From Penicillium oxalicum (Eukaryota > Ascomycota > Eurotiomycetes > Eurotiales > Aspergillaceae), in contig NC_064651.1 in assembly GCF_001723175.1 (NCBI RefSeq), forward strand, positions 2,852,001 through 2,916,000: DNA of 64,000 bases. Direction: 5' to 3'. Position numbers and translations under genes: made by a program. The notes under the pieces are model-generated. The model saw only the letters and a program-made list of their open reading frames with translations. It made no database searches and was not told the DNA's origin. Positions within the stretch are counted from its first letter, which is position 1. Each line of letters starts with the position of its first letter. Positions 46,277 to 57,800 of this stretch are shown here, one piece after another.

Positions 46277-48548
46277 ATGTCGGCGTCTCGGTCCGGCAGC
46301 ATCTCCGTGGCCCCTCGTGGCCCGCGACCGCCTGTTGGCCGCTTGGCAAGCTTGAAGCCTCCAAGCTCAACACCTATCAGACGTCCTCAGCCGATTGGGC
46401 GTCCGCAACCAACACGCCCAACCACGCACCCAAAGACCCAGGGCTGTCCGAACCCAGGGTGTCCTGCCCCGCATATCGTTGAGGATGAAGGTCAGAAGGT
46501 TTGCTCCGGGTGCGGTACTGTCATCAGCGAGTCCAACATTGTGTCTGAGGTGACGTTCGGTGAGACTTCGGCTGGTGCTGCAGTGGTGCAAGGTTCCTTC
46601 GTTGGATCGGATCAAACCCACGTTCGGAGTTTCGGCCCAGGATTTCAGCGCGGTGGTGGCATGGAAAGTCGAGAGGTCACCGAACAAGCTGGTAACCGAT
46701 ACATTCTGCAGCTTGCGCGCAGTCTCAATATCCCGGAAAGTGCAAGCAAGGCCGCTGGTCAGGTCTTCAAGCTTGCAGTGGGTCTCAACTTCATTCAAGG
46801 TCGCCGTACGAAGCACGTTGCTGCTGTGGCTCTCTACATTGCTTGCCGCCGTCAGGATGGCAACACGGCGATGCTCATCGATTTTGCAGATGTCCTGATG
46901 GTCAATGTCTTTAAACTGGGTCGCACCTATAAGGCCCTTCTGGACGAACTCCGCTTGGGTGGCAATGTTTTCCTGATGAACCCCATCGACCCGGGGAGTT
47001 TGATTTACCGATTTGCCAAGCAACTTGAATTTGGACCAGCAACAATGCAAGTAGCAGGCGAGGCCGTTCGCATTGTCCAGCGTATGAACCGTGATTGGAT
47101 GTCCACCGGTCGACGGCCCGCTGGTCTTTGTGGTGCAGCCTTGATCCTGGCTGCGCGGATGAATAATTTCCGGCGCACAATTCGCGAGCTCGTTTACGTT
47201 GTCAAGGTCACCGAAGTCACAATCAGCCAACGTCTGTCAGAGTTCGGCTCGACTGAAAGTGGTGAACTAACGGTGGATCAATTCCGCTCCGTCCAACTGG
47301 AGAACTCACATGATCCCCCCTCATTCACACGTGGTCGAGAAGGCAAGAAGTCAATACGAGCCACTACACGATTCCCCGAGACCGCGGCAGAGATCGAAGG
47401 TGACGTTGTCGACGAGAGTGATGCAGAGTCAACTCAACCACCACGGTACGACGCTGACGGGTTCGCAATTCCCAACATTCCGATCGATCCAGCCCTGATG
47501 GACAACCCTCGGCGACGAGGATCCATCACCAGAGCTGTCAATGAAGCTGTCGAGGATGCGGTGAAGGAAAGAATAGATCCGCTTGAAGGAAAAATCAGGG
47601 GGCCCCGAGGTCATCTGTACCCAGCGCCGTCTGCCGATCAGGTTGCATCGGAAAATGCTCTGGAGCAAGAAATTCAAAGCATGCTGGCCAAGGGCTCCGA
47701 CCTCGTCGAGAGCATCAAGGGCCCGGAACCAAGCAGCACCGTTTCGGATAGTATCGACATTGACGAGGCCGAGTTTGCAGACGATCCGGAAGTTGTCAAC
47801 TGTCTGCTTGCCAGCGACGAAATTGAGCTGAAAGAGCAGATTTGGGTTCACGAAAACAAAGAGTACCTTCGCGCACAACAGGCAAAGGCCCTGAAGCGGG
47901 CCCTCGCGGAAGCCACTGCTGGACCCTCGAGGTCGAAACCTCGAAAACGTCGCAAGGGTCGACTCGGGGACGTCGCCTACCTCGAGGGTGACGGCGAAGA
48001 TGGCCGCAGTTCCCGCGCCTCGACTCCAGCTGAGGCCACACGGCGAATGCTGGAGAAACGAGGATACAGTAAAAAGATCAACTACTCGCTTCTCGACAAC
48101 CTGTACGACCAAGATGGACCCAGCGACACGGTCACCAAGGTTGAATCTCTGAGCCGAAGTGACAGTCGCAGTCGCAGCCAAAGTGTGATTTCGCGGCGTA
48201 GCACAAGCATCCAGCCGGAGCCCCGATCCCGCCGTACCATTCGAGCCTCTCCCCGACCTTCTTCCATTCCCAGCCAACAAACCTGTCATCTCCGCAGCCC
48301 ACCAGCCTACTCCCCCTCCCACAGCACCCCCCGTTGCTGTACTCAATACACCCCCAGCCACCGCACCACTCGGTCCGGTGGACGATGAAGACGCACAGCC
48401 TCCCAATGCCGATCCAGACGACATTGATGATGAGGAGGAAGAAGTTGAGGAGGATCACGTCGACGATGCCTTTGCCGGCCAGTATCAGAACGATGATGAT
48501 TACGGAGACGACTACTACGATGCCGGCAGTGACTACGACTACGATTAA
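46277..48548 (+). CDS. BRF1: TFIIIB subunit BRF1, with apparent +1 frameshift
   Basis: The ATG at 46277 gives MSASRSGSIS. A zinc ribbon (CPNPGC...CSGCG, about 57-80) is followed by two TFIIB-type cyclin folds (about 130-310). These hold ESASKAAGQVFKLAVGLN, KHVAAVALYIACR and GLCGAALILAARMNNF. The Brf1-specific C-terminal TBP-binding block (DDPEVVNCLLASDEIELKE) is near 515. BRF1 recruits RNA polymerase III to tRNA and 5S genes. As given, the first frame stops at 48388 after an atypical Arg/Ser/Pro stretch. The frame one base over is open from about 48190 to the stop at 48548 and encodes a typical acidic tail (NDDDYGDDYYDAGSDYDYD). The switch fits best at the C4 run 48221-48224. No good intron explains it. 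With one base fewer the protein would be about 756 aa. Confidence 0.92.
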
Positions 48549-50198
48549 GATGCTCAACTGAACGAGCAGGTCCCCGTCTGCCCGAAAGAAATCTTCATTG
48601 CATATTTCATCAACACAAAAAAGTGACAACAAGTGACTACGCCAGGAGCACGCCGTGTGATTTCATGGTTGATTTGAAGCGCTTCTTGAAAATCTAAAAG
48701 ATACCCCCCTCCCTTCAATACAGTACAGCCTCTGGGCATCTTTGCAACCATTCTGACACATACACACCCGTCCACGGTAGTGCCCTCCATGATTTCAGTA
48801 GTATCTTGTATCAAATGAGTCCATTGTATGATTGTACAGCGTATTCCAATAATAAAGACACACCATCCCAGCACGACCTCAATTCAGACCTTCATCTCTT
48901 TCGAACCCAATGGGTAGAAGAGCTCGCCTCCTCTCGTTCAGAACGGACGCTACATATAGGTCCTCAATTTGAGGTAATCCCTATTACCTCGTACATTTCA
49001 TTCGGGCAGAGTGCACGTGACTTGGGTGAGATGAGTTGGACAGGAGAGAGTGCAGTGGGTGTGCAGGGGGAGCATTCTACCAGACCTTGTTGATTCAATA
49101 TGCCTCAGTTAAGTACCTTGTCCGGTGGATCGAAACATCCAAACATCCAAATATGTTCCAATGGAATGGATGGGCTACCATAAGGAAGATTGCGACTTCT
49201 ACCAGACCACGCCTTGAAGGTGCCGGATCAAACTTTTTGGGAAGGCTGAAATTTCAACTAGAGAGCCTGGGAGTCCTACTAGTTATCATACTTACCTGGT
49301 CATTCCACATACCTCGAGGTTCGAGAATCTGAGGGTACCCACTAAAGCAGTCTTGACGGAATGCATTCAATTCATCTATTTATCAATGGCCCTCCACTAA
49401 CGGCGCCCGCACCGGCGTGCAAGGAATGTCTTATGCTTCCAGACGGGAGCAACCCGAAAGAGGCGGTCTATGTACTGCCGGGACAGGCTCATCTGCCCAT
49501 TGAGGGAAATCTTACTGGCTTGGGTTAATGAAGTTTGCACCTACACAGAATGCCGGCAGAGGGATATTTTTCCTTTTAATGTCAAGTGTATTTTCTTTTC
49601 AAGTGTCATCAATAGTGTCGAGCCACGCCGGAGATAAAAATGAGGCGGGTCACAGCAGGGTCAGAGTATATAGCAGAGAAAAAAAAAAGAACATCAAACC
49701 AACATTCCCACCCAAAAATACAGAGATGAAAGACGAAACGTAAAAACGAGTAGACAACCAAAAAGAACAAAAGATAAAAGGAGAAGAGGGCGAACTACAG
49801 CCAGTAGGAGGGCGAGACTCGCAATTAGAAGCAAGAAATGTCGCGGATAGAAAGGAAGTCAATGCAAAAACGCCCCGCAAACACCACTGTCCGCTGATCC
49901 ATCTGCGGTGGGTGCGATCTGGATTGTGGACCTGGGTCAGTGAAGCACGGCCATCAGAGGCTGGAAGAAAGCAGTTAAGGTCTAAGAACCCCCAGTTGGA
50001 AAATGAAAAGAGATGAAAAAGAGATACGGAATACGAAGTACGACAGGCGAGCCGGCGGAGCGGGGACGCGGTTGATCGAGTATCGATATCGAAGTGATCG
50101 AGGTATGACGGTGATGGCAGTCTTCCGGTATAGCAGAGAGAGTCTGCTCGATCGAGAGGAAGTTGTTTCGCGAGGCTCGAGTCAGACATACTCGGGTT
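48549..50198. other. intergenic, no gene recognised
   Basis: 3' regions of BRF1 and of the convergent unknown gene. Only short frames without motifs are present. Confidence 0.5.
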
Positions 50199-51266
50199 CT
50201 ATGAGTCGATCTCCATTCCCGTGTCCATGCCTTGGTTCAAACCCGCCCCCAAGTCCATGCCACAGGGGGCCACGTGAGAATGACTTGAAAGGGCTTGTTG
50301 CAAAAGGGGCACACCCGATTCACCAGCGGAAGTGAAGGGGTTCTCAAGAGGCTGAGGGCGGCCGGCTGCCACAATGACCGCATTTCCCTCGAATACAGGA
50401 GGAGTGGAACGCAGATTCTGCAGGCAAACTTCCCAACGGGATGCTACCAGCTGACCCTGAGTCAAGTGTTCGTTGAAAAGGTAGAAGCTGGGGGAGCAGG
50501 CCCCGTGAGGTGTGGCAGCAACGAGGTAGGCGTTCAAGGCGCGGCTTTTCATCAACATTTGCGAGTCGTGCAAAATGGCAGAGTATTGGTTGTCAATATA
50601 CTTGGTCCAACCACGAACAGCAGGAGCCATATCGTGGTCGGTATCCACGCGCTGCCAGCTGATGCCTAGAAGGCGCGTTGCTTCGTCAATCAAAGGCTCA
50701 GAGGGCGGCGATGGGGGAGTGATGCGATGCTGGTCCGACAAAGAGGTGTCGTTGGCGCTGTCTTGTGACGCAACCGTGGCATCTCCCCCAAGAACCGCCG
50801 AAGAAGCGTCGAACCTTGGTGCTTTGCGACTCATCTCGTTGCCATTGCCGTCTGCGACAAGTGTTGCGCCTGACTGGGAGACGGCGGCTTCTGTATGACT
50901 GACACCGGAGACGCGCAGTCCCTTTTGCAAACTTGACGGGACAAAGTTTCCCCCGGGGCAGTGAGGCTGCTGCGTCCCTGTCATGGCTGCTTGCGAAGAA
51001 GGGCAAGGCCCACGTGCCATTGAAGACTCGTCGACAGCAGCCTCGTCTCGTGACCTCTTGCGGGATGGCTGCGGTTGCACGGGCATGGACAGCTGTGTCG
51101 GTTTGCTCACCCCAAAAGTAGAGTTGAAGGTGCCGGAATAAGTGTGGAAGTCACTGTGAGCATCCAGCAAGGACTGGGAGGGGAGGGAGCCAAAGACGTG
51201 TTCTTGGGAAGGAGAGAGGACCATGGCGGGCCCATTGGATAGGCGACTGACGATCGTAGGACACAT
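50199..51266 (-). CDS. conserved-looking fungal protein of unknown function
   Basis: Single exon, 355 aa, ATG at 51266 (MCPTIVSRLSNGP). Residues 1-190 are low-complexity, rich in Ser, Pro, Gln and Ala, with a basic nuclear-import-like patch SRKRSRDE. A folded-looking block spans about 190-310: DEATRLLGISWQRVDTDHDM, VRGWTKYIDNQYSAIL, RALNAYLVAAT and LTQGQLVASRWEVCLQNLR. The tail is Gly/Met-rich. No catalytic or DNA-binding motif is recognised, and no membrane segment or signal peptide is seen. The composition suggests a nuclear, possibly transcription-related protein, but this is inference. Codon use and the single long frame support a real gene. Its leader is long and pyrimidine-rich on the coding strand. 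Confidence 0.8.
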   Translation of the reverse strand: MCPTIVSRLSNGPAMVLSPSQEHVFGSLPSQSLLDAHSDFHTYSGTFNSTFGVSKPTQLSMPVQPQPSRKRSRDEAAVDESSMARGPCPSSQAAMTGTQQPHCPGGNFVPSSLQKGLRVSGVSHTEAAVSQSGATLVADGNGNEMSRKAPRFDASSAVLGGDATVASQDSANDTSLSDQHRITPPSPPSEPLIDEATRLLGISWQRVDTDHDMAPAVRGWTKYIDNQYSAILHDSQMLMKSRALNAYLVAATPHGACSPSFYLFNEHLTQGQLVASRWEVCLQNLRSTPPVFEGNAVIVAAGRPQPLENPFTSAGESGVPLLQQALSSHSHVAPCGMDLGAGLNQGMDTGMEIDS

Positions 51267-53346
51267 GGTAGAGATGAGATTATCGTAATCTCACGAACGC
51301 AAGGTAGTACTGGACTGTCAGAGTAAGTGAGGCTACCACCATAAGCTTCAACCACCTAGAGTTATATGTATATGAATGCCGGGATCTGATGGGTGTGCCG
51401 ATTGAAGGGGGAAGGTCAACGAAAAACGGTATTGATGTGGAGAATTGAAAATATTTAAGCTCGGTAGATGAAGAGGAGGATCGAACGTCTCAATCGAGAG
51501 TCAATATGAACAAATAAAGAGGACGACCAGGATGGAATGGATTGGAAGGTGCGGCGAGACAGGAGAGAGAGAAGATGGACGGCGACAAGTGAGATGCAGG
51601 AGTGAGAAGATGGGAAGGAGGAAAGAAAGAAAGTGGCAGGAAGAAAGCGGATGAGGAAGACGAGGCACGCGAAAGATGATCTGAGGTGATCGGAGGGAGG
51701 GATCCGCAAGGCGCAATGCGGAGAGAACAATACAGAACATCAATACATCGTGTTATAATCTACGCCCGAGGCAGTATTACCATACTGAGACCGTGTGAGG
51801 TGGAGTCGTATCCGGCCCCCGGGACTGGCGAAAGTTCGTTTGGCTTTCGCAGCGGCTGGCGCTCTCATGCATTGCCATTGACCAATCTCGGAGCGTTTTT
51901 CGTCAGCCTAGCTTGGATCCACCAATCATTACCCTGATCGAGAGTCAAAGGACCCACCTCTGCAGTCTGCCAGTCATGTTCACGTTGTCGTAAGGAGCAT
52001 CCATGGGCAGGAAGCGGTAGTGGACACGGGGGCTTCAGCTGGGCCACTGGAGTGACTGAACGGGATAGACCTCAGTAGTGGCTGGACTGGGCGCAACTCG
52101 GCCGTGGGCCAGGGCTACAACTTAGTGGGCACTGGACCCCCCATCTGGAGTCCTGTACAACCCGGCTACATCATCCAGTCCAGCTCCGGCTATGCTCCAT
52201 CGGCCAGCGCCCGTGCCAGTGCAGACAGACTCATCCGATCGCCCTCAGTCATCGCGTCAGCGATACTAAACATAGCCCCGCCACCGTCGAGGTGCGTAGT
52301 CGAGAGGGTTGGACAACGCGCGAGTTGTCTACAGCCTATAGGAGCCAGTCAAAAAAGACCAGAGCACTACCACGCACTGACAGAGTAGTACTGACGCTAC
52401 TGACCAACACGCAAGAGTCGCGGGGATCAGTCAGGAGGTACTCTTTAGGTGTAGCACACTGGTTTTGATGTACACATACCTGACTGCTCACTACGAGTAC
52501 TCCTTACTGGCATGGTGAGATGGCCTCCATTTCCACCCTCGGACCGCCTGGGACCGGGAAAGCTGCCTGGACAAAGCATCCATTCACACTCCGCGGCATA
52601 ATGGGGGATCGCCTGACGATCTGTATTCAGTGCTCACACGCCCTGAAGTAGCAGGGTAACGGAGGCTTCTCACCGACTGAATAATCTATAGAGCCTCACA
52701 TGTCATACAGACATACTTTTTTCAGAACACGAGTCGACACAAGCAGAATTTGAAATCTACTTCTATTGAAAACACGCAAAGACAACATAAAAGAGAGTCA
52801 AAAGTGAACAAACACGATCCCTCTTGAAGGGTTTCAGGGATCAAGCAGACCGACGCCGGGGGGTGTACAGAGTCTCATACACACGAGTGGGAAAATCGTC
52901 GGTAATATTAAAGGGCAGGGGCAAGAGAACAGAGAATTTAGTAGCAAGAGACCCCACTCTCAACGGAAAGTACACACAGCAAAGCAAGAGAGCGGCAAAA
53001 GGAAGCGATAGGTCGCCCTTGAGCGCCTCTGCCTAAATTTCGAACAGAAACCAGTCACGTCGGCAAGTCCAGCATGCCGCAGACGCCCGCATGTGAAGAA
53101 ATAAAAGAGGAGAGAAAGAACATGAAAGGCAAAATGTGTTTTTCAACCGAGAATGGAGACTGCCTCGACTGTCTCGTGGTGCCGGGACAGGTGAACATCT
53201 CGTGTGAACCAGGTACAGAAGATCCAACTACTCCGCGCCCGAGACGCGGAAGGCAGGCCCGCCTGAGCCCGGCATATTGGCAATCTCGGCGGTATGATGG
53301 GTAATCATAGCTTCGGACCGAGCAGTGCGTGCGGGCGGGCAAGCAT
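51267..53346. other. long leader/promoter of the unknown gene; 3' region of the transporter
   Basis: From about 51,440 to 51,740 the minus strand is a dense C/T tract, probably the leader of the 50199-51266 gene. It includes a short ATG-started frame from 51743 that could act as an upstream ORF. The remainder to 53,346 has no supported gene. Confidence 0.5.
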
Positions 53347-54816
53347 TTAAGCGTTGCCGGCAGTGACACCGCCCAGCATGGTCTTCACACGATCAACCTG
53401 TTCAGGTGCATAGCTAGGAGCCATCGAGCCCACGAAGAGGAAGAAAATGAGAGCGCCTGCACCGATGATAATGAACTTGCGGCGAGCAGGGTTGTTGCTG
53501 CCGTACTCCGCCCACGCGCGGTTGGCCTGGCCGGTATACTCGCGGATCTTGTCACCGCCAAGCTTGTAGTAGACCAGACCGACAAGAGCTAGGGAATAAC
53601 CGAAGAACTGAAGACCCGACACGGGAGTGTTCCAGATGAACATCGAGGCAGCCACCAGCAGGATATCCTTGAGAACACCGCACAGGGTCATGACCAGGGA
53701 GGAGGTCTTGCCGATGAGGAACACCACCGAGACGTTCAACAGGAACGCCACCATGGCGTTGGCGAGCAGCACCCAGATGCCCACTCCGTAGATGTGGTCC
53801 ATGGTCAAGTGAGGGACCTCGAGGAAAAGAGACACCAGACCATTCATCACAGCGCAGACCGGAGCAAAGTAGTACAGAGACACCATGGGATCCATCTTGT
53901 ACTCGGCAGAGCTGAGAAGGCGCTGCACCATGACCAAGCGGGTCGCCTCGAAGACAATACCGCCCAGCTGGAACAGGAAGCCCACCAGGACGAACTTGAT
54001 CTCGCCAAAGGAGGCAATGACGACACCAATCACGATAATAGACACATTGGCAAGCGTCTTGTAGTTGACGGGAGCCATACCCATGCCCCAGGTGGCGAGC
54101 AGAACAGCGACGGGAGTAGTAGCCTGTTTCGCAACAACAACGCCGTCAAAATTAGCCATCGGTCAAAGCGTATATCTTGTCGCAACTTGCGTGGCTCCGT
54201 GGGTACATACCTTGAGCATCTGGATAAAAGCAACACTCAAATACAGATAGGTCATGTTACCGCAGATCAGACTCAGACTGAACATGAGACCGATGGGGAC
54301 GATTGCACGGAGGTAGACACGACCAGTCATCTTGACAGACTTCCGGCCATCCAAAACGGTGGTGAAGCGAGCCAGAAGCTGGGTCATGATGGTCGCAAAT
54401 GTCAAGTGCCATGTTGTCAGGATCACAGGGAATCCTAGCCAAGAAAAACCAAGCATTAATACCAAATCCCCCGCATGATGGTCGGACGAAGACGGTGCGA
54501 CTTACGGAAGTTGGCGTAGTCGAGGAGGTGCTTGTTGAACAGAATAACCGCAGAACTAAGGGTGATCCAGACACTGTCCCGTTGACGGTCAGCAGTGGGG
54601 CTCATCAAAGATCAATTGTTCACGGCCGTATCGATTGCTCGCGATGCATTTGTGTTCAACTAAGACGAATGGGGGGTCTTCTCACCTCACGTAGACCGCG
54701 GGGTGAAACGCAGCCTTGGAAGCCTCCTGCTGCTTCTCAACCGCCGGGTTGACGGTGGGCAAAATCTCACGCGGAGTCTCGCCCGAGGCGCGCACTTTCT
54801 CGCCGTCGGCGGTCAT
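53347..54816 (-). CDS. TPT/NST-fold nucleotide-sugar transporter, candidate UDP-Galf carrier
   Basis: Four exons: 54686-54816, 54506-54573, 54211-54434 and 53347-54123, giving 399 aa. The start is MTADGEKVRASGETP. Splicing (donors GTGAGA, GTAAGT and GTATGT) gives HPAVYVSVWITLSSAVILFNK and NFRFPVILTTWHL, the typical start of a TPT (triose-phosphate/nucleotide-sugar) domain. About ten membrane helices follow, with IQMLKATTPVAVLL, FEATRLVMVQRLLSS, KMDPMVSLYYFAPV and SSLVMTLCGVLKDILL. Such carriers exchange nucleotide sugars across the Golgi membrane. In Aspergillus the UDP-galactofuranose transporter gene (ugtA/glfB) is next to the mutase gene, and this is the mutase's nearest neighbour here, so it is a good candidate. 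Other TPT proteins share these motifs, so the substrate is not proven. Confidence 0.88.
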
Positions 54817-57800
54817 GGTGAGTGCTCGAGTTTGATCGGAGAGGAATTGTCGAAATTCAAAAGGCCGTGGCCGTGTCAGGCTTCCTTGACTGAAGGCGGA
54901 GGAAGCCACGAGGGGTAGAGGCGAAAAGAAAGGTTAAAAGGCGATAAGATTCACTGACAGGCCAAGGAATGATTAACGAGCGTGCGATTGGTGACGGAAG
55001 CCGGAAATGGAAGAGGAATGCGCCAACGCCGAAGACTGGGTGGATGTGTCTACGAGAGAGGGGAGGGGAAAGAGAGAGGTTGAAATCACGATGGAACGTT
55101 CTCCGGCCAAAGTGGGAATGGAGCACGTACTGTAAATGTCGGCGGACCTCCCGGGGGAGCAAGAAAGGTGATGGTAGGTGAGAACGGATGTGTGGCACGA
55201 CAGAAGAGGATTTTAGGGGGAGGAGAACCAGGCGTCAGCAGAGACGGACAAAAGCCTGAGAGGTTTTGGGTCTAGACTGGCAAGAATGGAGGTCGAACGA
55301 AACTTGGAGAGTCGAAGTGCGGACAAAGTCGCAAGTCACACGCCGAGAGGACGAGAGACCCAGCAAACAGAGGTACACCGTACTGTAGCACAGCACTGTT
55401 GAGGTGGGCCAGGAACACAACCGTCGCCAGCTCCGCTTCATGACTCCGCTGCAAACAGCGCCATTGGTCCCGTCCAGTGACGAGCGTCCGCACCTGAGTA
55501 CGACGTGATAGGCGGCTGGTCCCTAAAATAAGGGCCCAGGATGATCGAGCTTACGCGTTGCATATCGTCAGGTAATAACATCACAGCCGTGTATCTGAGC
55601 CACCGCAAAGGTTGCACTCCATGTTGCGGTTGATCTGTCATTTTAGAGTTTGTTCGATCAGCACATTACGGTATTACGTGGCAGCTGTTCTTCTCTAACG
55701 CAGGTCTGTATGATACACTGAAAAATCCCTTGAAGATTCGAATCCAACAGTGCATCAGCTCGTGGCAACTTCTTTTTAACACGCCAATCAGCATCGTCAA
55801 CCACACCCGTGGACGTTCCCTGGTGACGGTGCGCCTGATTGTGGCCTTGTGGTTTCAATAATAATGTGTCTGCCGGCAAGGCTTCGAGCATTCTCCTGAG
55901 CTTCAATCATCTTTGAGGCGGGAGAAGAGGGCATGGAGGACCATCACCACCATAATGTACTGCCGACCGGTATAACTCAGGCTTGAGAGTGCGGTATCGA
56001 GGGTCTCCTGAGTATGGAAGCACTTTGGCAGGCGGCCGGGGTCAAGTCGGAACACCACTTGGTCGTCTCACGGCACTGCTCTAAGTATACTGCTCACTTG
56101 ATAGGTCCCAATCGAGGTTGTCCAAGTGCTACCGTGCCGTAATGTACACGACGCGCTTATCCGCTCTTTTAGCTCCATTCCTTCGCGGTGGTGACAGCCG
56201 ACCGATAGATACGGTTCTCGCTCTACTGGTCGACATCCAAATACGCTCCAAAGTCTAATCGGTTTGTTTTATTTTTTTTTGTTAAAACCATCGGTGGCCG
56301 CTCACTAGTGGACACCAAATCCAGGTCTTCCATGGTCGTCGATGCCCTCTGTCACAATTTGCCCTCCACTGCTGAGGAATGTGACTTGAGGTGGTAGGAT
56401 CCAGCGTCGTACGCGGCTATCAGCCATACCATGTCCTTGTCTTTTTTCTATCCATACAGGTCTACTGGGTGGCCCAAAGTTTTGCCCGGTTGAGAACCAG
56501 CCATGAGCATTACGCAAGCAGTTTCTCGATCTGCGTGGCCCGCAATGCCCGCAATGAGCGGCCTCGAGCGTCGAGGCAGTGATCATGGCGACTAACGTGA
56601 GCGACGATTTGTACCTGCACTGTCTTCCGGTCCCTTACCGGTGGAGAATGCGGCGATCTGTCCGAAGCCTGCGTCCCGACTGAGGAGGATGTCTGACGCC
56701 ATTGTCTCTTCCATTCAGGGACCAAGACCCACCACTAATCTACCACTTGCAACACGAACGACAGGCTGGTCAGCCAGCTGGCTTCACCAGGAAGGCTCAT
56801 GACGGAGAAAGACAGTATTTAGACTAAAGCCTTGATCATGATCGTAGAAAACCAAGATCCGAGAGAGATGATTGTGGTCGGCCAAGCATTGTGTGCAAGA
56901 GCTTTGAGACTTGGCATCATATAGCCCGGCTGTGCCTTGAACATAGATGTTCCTGTATTCCCATTTGATGCGATGAAGTTGCCCCTCGGGGCGTTGGGAC
57001 AGATAATTATCGATTGCCGTGCATCCACTGTGAGCAGTTCCGGTACATAGATGCATACGAGTGACGACTCCCGTCGCATCTTTTCAGGAGTTGAGCGAAG
57101 CAATCATTGAAATCTGCAGCTTCCCATCTATTGGAAAAATCGTATGGGAGGAAAACACATGCTCGCCTCAGTTCATGGGAAAGACCGTTGATTGGGTTCG
57201 AGATATGCCTAAGCTCCATTAGTGCGACGATCCTTATTTGGAAATCTTGCCTGTTTTGGCTCTGACGGACAGATCAACGGTGGACCCCGTTTCAGAACCC
57301 GGCGCAGTCGTGTACTAGACGCGTAGTGCGGCTATCATTCAGAACCCTCCCTGTCTGGAGGAGCTGCATCCGCCATCCATACATGTATGTTGTACTTGAG
57401 TGGACATGGGTGGATGTACATGAGCATATACTGGGGCTAGTAAATCCAATTGAAAATGGAAAAGAACCACTAACGTTCTAACTCTCGTATCATGTTTACA
57501 TAAGTACATCTTCCAGCATCGACGAGAACCCTGCTCCCAGGGTAGAGACCGATTGCTATGGGAATCCTGCAAAGTCTGGAGCAAGTCCCGAAAACGAGCC
57601 TTTGGGGGTGGCCGGGGTTATTCCCTGGCGATAGGTCTTTGCATGACTGACAACTGTGACACCACCTGCCTGTGGTGTCTTGCCTGTTGTATAGAAGGGG
57701 CATGCAGTCTGCCTCAAACCGATCTTTCTGTATATCTTTGTCCAGCAGAACTACGATTGGGTTTCCTCGGAGGATGTGATCCGTCAATGACTCGCCCCTT

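Noticed and set aside
47429..48424. 331-codon minus-strand frame
   Set aside because: It is antisense to BRF1, whose zinc-ribbon and cyclin-fold motifs prove the plus strand codes.
48132..48632. Hydrophobic minus-strand frame resembling a membrane protein
   Set aside because: It is the complement of the Asp/Glu-rich BRF1 tail; acidic codons read backwards give Val/Ile/Leu.
51455..51743. Overlapping minus-strand Ser/Leu/Pro frames
   Set aside because: They lie in a simple C/T tract that fits the leader of the unknown gene downstream; composition alone explains the openness.
53794..54438. 214-codon plus-strand frame
   Set aside because: It is antisense to the transporter exons, and its His/Gln/Asp-rich peptide has no motif.
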